Below the pieces are notes generated by a model that was not told the origin of the DNA, ran no database searches, and worked only from the letters and a program-made list of their open reading frames with translations. From DATKWD01 sp963704815 (lineage in GTDB: Bacteria > Actinomycetota > Acidimicrobiia > Acidimicrobiales > Salinilacustritrichaceae), in NCBI GenBank assembly GCA_963704815.1, contig CAVPHU010000001.1:682001-746000 (forward strand): a stretch of 64,000 nucleotides of DNA. The letters are read 5' to 3'. Made by a program: the position numbers and the translations under genes. Shown piece by piece: positions 62,286-64,000 of this stretch. Numbering within the stretch: the stretch's first letter is position 1; the number at the start of each line of letters is the position of its first letter.

Positions 62286-63110
62286 TCAGCCGACATTGAC
62301 CCCGTGGCCGCGGAGGATCTCGTTGAGCTGGGCCTTGTCGTGTCGTTCGCCCGGCTCGAGCCTTCGGAGGACCAGGACACAGGGCAGCCCGAAGGTGCCT
62401 CCGGCGAACTCGCGAGGACGAGTGGCCTGCACTCCGACACTCCACGCAGGCAGGTGACCGCGGCTGACCTCGTCGCCGGTCTCGGCGTCGATCACCGGGA
62501 TCGACGGGTTGAGGACCGCGCCCTCGCCCAACACCGCTCCCTCGCCGACCCGTGCCCCCTGGGTCACCATGCAGCGGCTTCCGATCATCGCCTCGTCCTC
62601 GATCACGACCGGGGCGGCCTGGGGGGGCTCGAGCACGCCGCCGATGCCCACGCCACCGGAGAGGTGGACGTTCGATCCGATCTGGGCACACGAGCCGACG
62701 GTCGCCCAGGTGTCCACCATGCTGTTGGCCCCGACGCGGGCGCCGATGTTCACGTAGCTGGGCATCATCACCACGCCCGGCTCGAGGAAGGCTCCCCGGC
62801 GGGCCGATGCGCCGGGAACGACACGGACGCCGACCTCGGCATAGTTGCGCTTCAGGGGGATCTTGTCGGCGTACTCGAACGGGCCGAGTTCGGTGGTCTC
62901 CATCACGGCAGTTCTGAACTGGAGCAGGATCGCCTGCTTCAACCATTGGTGGACGACCACCTCGTCGTCGATCACCTCGGCGACCCTCGCGGCCCCGCCA
63001 TCGAGCAGGTCGATGGCGTCGTCGACGACGGCCACGACCTCGGGGTCACCGAAATCGACGACGTCGCGGCGCGCCCAGAGGTCGGTGATCCGGGCTTCGA
63101 GGTCACTCAT
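62286..63110 (-). CDS. dapD: tetrahydrodipicolinate N-succinyltransferase
   Basis: 274 residues. The left-handed beta-helix hexapeptide repeats are clear (GAFLEPGVVMMPSYVNIGARVGAN, VVIEDEAMIGSRCMVTQGARVGEG), with IPLKRNYAEVGVRVVP and a short C-terminal tail as in the E. coli-type DapD. Succinyl-CoA-dependent step of the succinylase diaminopimelate branch, completed by the adjacent dapE. ACCCTA (63119-63124) gives a -10 eight bases before the ATG, so leaderless. Confidence 0.92.
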   Translation of the reverse strand: MSDLEARITDLWARRDVVDFGDPEVVAVVDDAIDLLDGGAARVAEVIDDEVVVHQWLKQAILLQFRTAVMETTELGPFEYADKIPLKRNYAEVGVRVVPGASARRGAFLEPGVVMMPSYVNIGARVGANSMVDTWATVGSCAQIGSNVHLSGGVGIGGVLEPPQAAPVVIEDEAMIGSRCMVTQGARVGEGAVLGEGAVLNPSIPVIDAETGDEVSRGHLPAWSVGVQATRPREFAGGTFGLPCVLVLRRLEPGERHDKAQLNEILRGHGVNVG

Positions 63111-63211
63111 GCCCGGCGACCCTATCTGCTGTCACCAGTGCCCCAGCAGATGCATCGACGAACCACGAGCCACCAAGCAGGGTCGGGTCCTGGAGTAGTT
63201 TTGGCGCCCAC

Positions 63212-64000
63212 ATGAGCGACGGCAACGACACCGACGCATCGGGGCGGTCATCGGACGGTTCGGCTGCGCTCCAAGCACAGCTGGCCGACATCGCCGACAC
63301 CGTCGGTGTGGTGGCGCAGGCGGTGTCTGATCTCGATCAACGGATCCAGCTGGCCCAGGCCGCGTCGACCGCCGCCGACCAGCGGTGGGAACAGCGGATC
63401 ACCACGATGGAGTCGCACCTCGCCGAGCTCGATGCCGCGATGCGGTCGGAGACCGAACAGGTCCGCGGCTCGACCTCGGTGCTCGAGCTCCTGTCCCACG
63501 AGATCCGGAGCTCGCTCGCGCAGAACCGCGACGTCACCGAGTTCGCGTCGGGCCTGCAGGAGTCGTTGGACGCCCTCGCGAACCCCGACGCGTTCGACGA
63601 GGTGGCTGCGCTCGCCGATCGCGTGAACGACGTCGGCACCCGAATCGCACAGATCACCCGGTCGATCACCTCGGTCGAGGCTTCGCTCGCCGCCGTCCTG
63701 GAGCGACAGATCGACCCGGATGCCGTCCTCGGGGCGATGCAGCGCATCGCCGACCGCCAGCCCGATCTCGATCCACTCGTGAACCAACTCGACCAGATCG
63801 CCCAGGCGCTTCCCGACCTGGCCGGGCTGCACGAATCGCTCGACGCGAGAGCGCGACCTCGTTCCGATCCACCACGAGCTCCTGGCGCTTCGGATGACCC
63901 AACCCGACATGACCGAGGTCCTCGACGGGCTGCAGGATCTGCGCGACCGCCAGATCGACCTGACCCCGGTCCACGAAGAGCTGCGTGAGCTCCGGGGCAG
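63212..64000 (+). CDS. coiled-coil protein, frame broken by one base and cut by right edge
   Basis: From ATG 63212 (TAGTTT -10 ten bases upstream). Acidic start, then long heptad-rich stretches (LADIADTVGVVAQAVSDLDQRI, MESHLAELDAAMRSETEQ, LADRVNDVGTRIAQITRSI) with no globular motif. After LHESLDA an extra A at 63848 breaks the frame; skipping it continues ERDLVPIHHELLALRMTQ and LRDRQIDLTPVHEELREL to the edge. Divergent from dapD. Function unknown; possible cytoskeletal or surface scaffold. Confidence 0.7.

Overview
The window is high-GC DNA (about two thirds G+C by eye) from an actinobacterium, most likely an Acidimicrobiia-type lineage. Evidence for the phylum: a WhiB regulator, a SepH-type division protein, a PimB-type mannosyltransferase, an F420-type luciferase-family oxidoreductase, the lexA / LysM / nrdR arrangement known from mycobacteria, LexA boxes of the GAAC-N4-GTTC type, and many start codons lying only 5-10 nt after a TANNNT -10 hexamer (leaderless mRNAs). 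The class-level placement is inference from protein style (for example the GMGGAP variant of TrpD), not a computed phylogeny.

Layout. 1-12 kb: a minus-strand run with an SMC-like coiled-coil protein, ArsA-like ATPase, SRPBCC protein, PimB-type glycosyltransferase, a SepH+QueG reading frame and two small Cys proteins; then a divergent SOS-boxed DEDDh/UvrC-like nuclease; then TetR, trpD and whiB. Much of this order matches Rv2184c-Rv2192c of M. tuberculosis as I remember it. 12.3-15.2 kb: a Fur-family / rubrerythrin / Fe-S protein / DUF3501 operon, probably peroxide defence. 15.3-20.4 kb: a glycerol catabolism operon (glpD, FAD oxidase, membrane protein, glpK). 20.4-23.4 kb: P450, VOC protein, a membrane protein and the RNase P RNA gene rnpB.

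23.5-31 kb is an accessory island immediately downstream of rnpB. It holds 21-bp direct repeats of att/arm-site type, excisionase-like HTH genes, three tyrosine-integrase fragments, a damaged WhiB, a lipoprotein, and glycan-related cargo (sulfotransferase, methyltransferase, GDP-mannose/UDP-glucose dehydrogenase). 31-45 kb: GGDEF protein, FKBP, SDR, a phosphatase / membrane protein / zinc-ribbon / PBP1 run, a heterodimeric ABC exporter behind an F420-type oxidoreductase, pgi, a hydrolase and rsgA. 45-53 kb: HU, hrpB, a 2OG-Fe(II) oxygenase, a secreted lysozyme-like protein, small proteins and a lone NuoF-like flavoprotein. 53-64 kb: B12-dependent ribonucleotide reductase nrdJ with candidate NrdR boxes, a molybdopterin oxidoreductase, a RibD-like reductase, nrdR, a LysM protein, an array of SOS boxes, lexA, dapE, dapD and a coiled-coil gene cut by the right edge.

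Two cautions. First, several otherwise intact core genes (the Fe-S protein, glpD, an ABC subunit, nrdJ, the right-edge gene) each carry one extra base that breaks the frame; this looks like a recurring consensus error rather than biology, and it creates a false glpD-oxidase fusion. Second, all motif, promoter and operator calls were read by eye without alignment or structure software.
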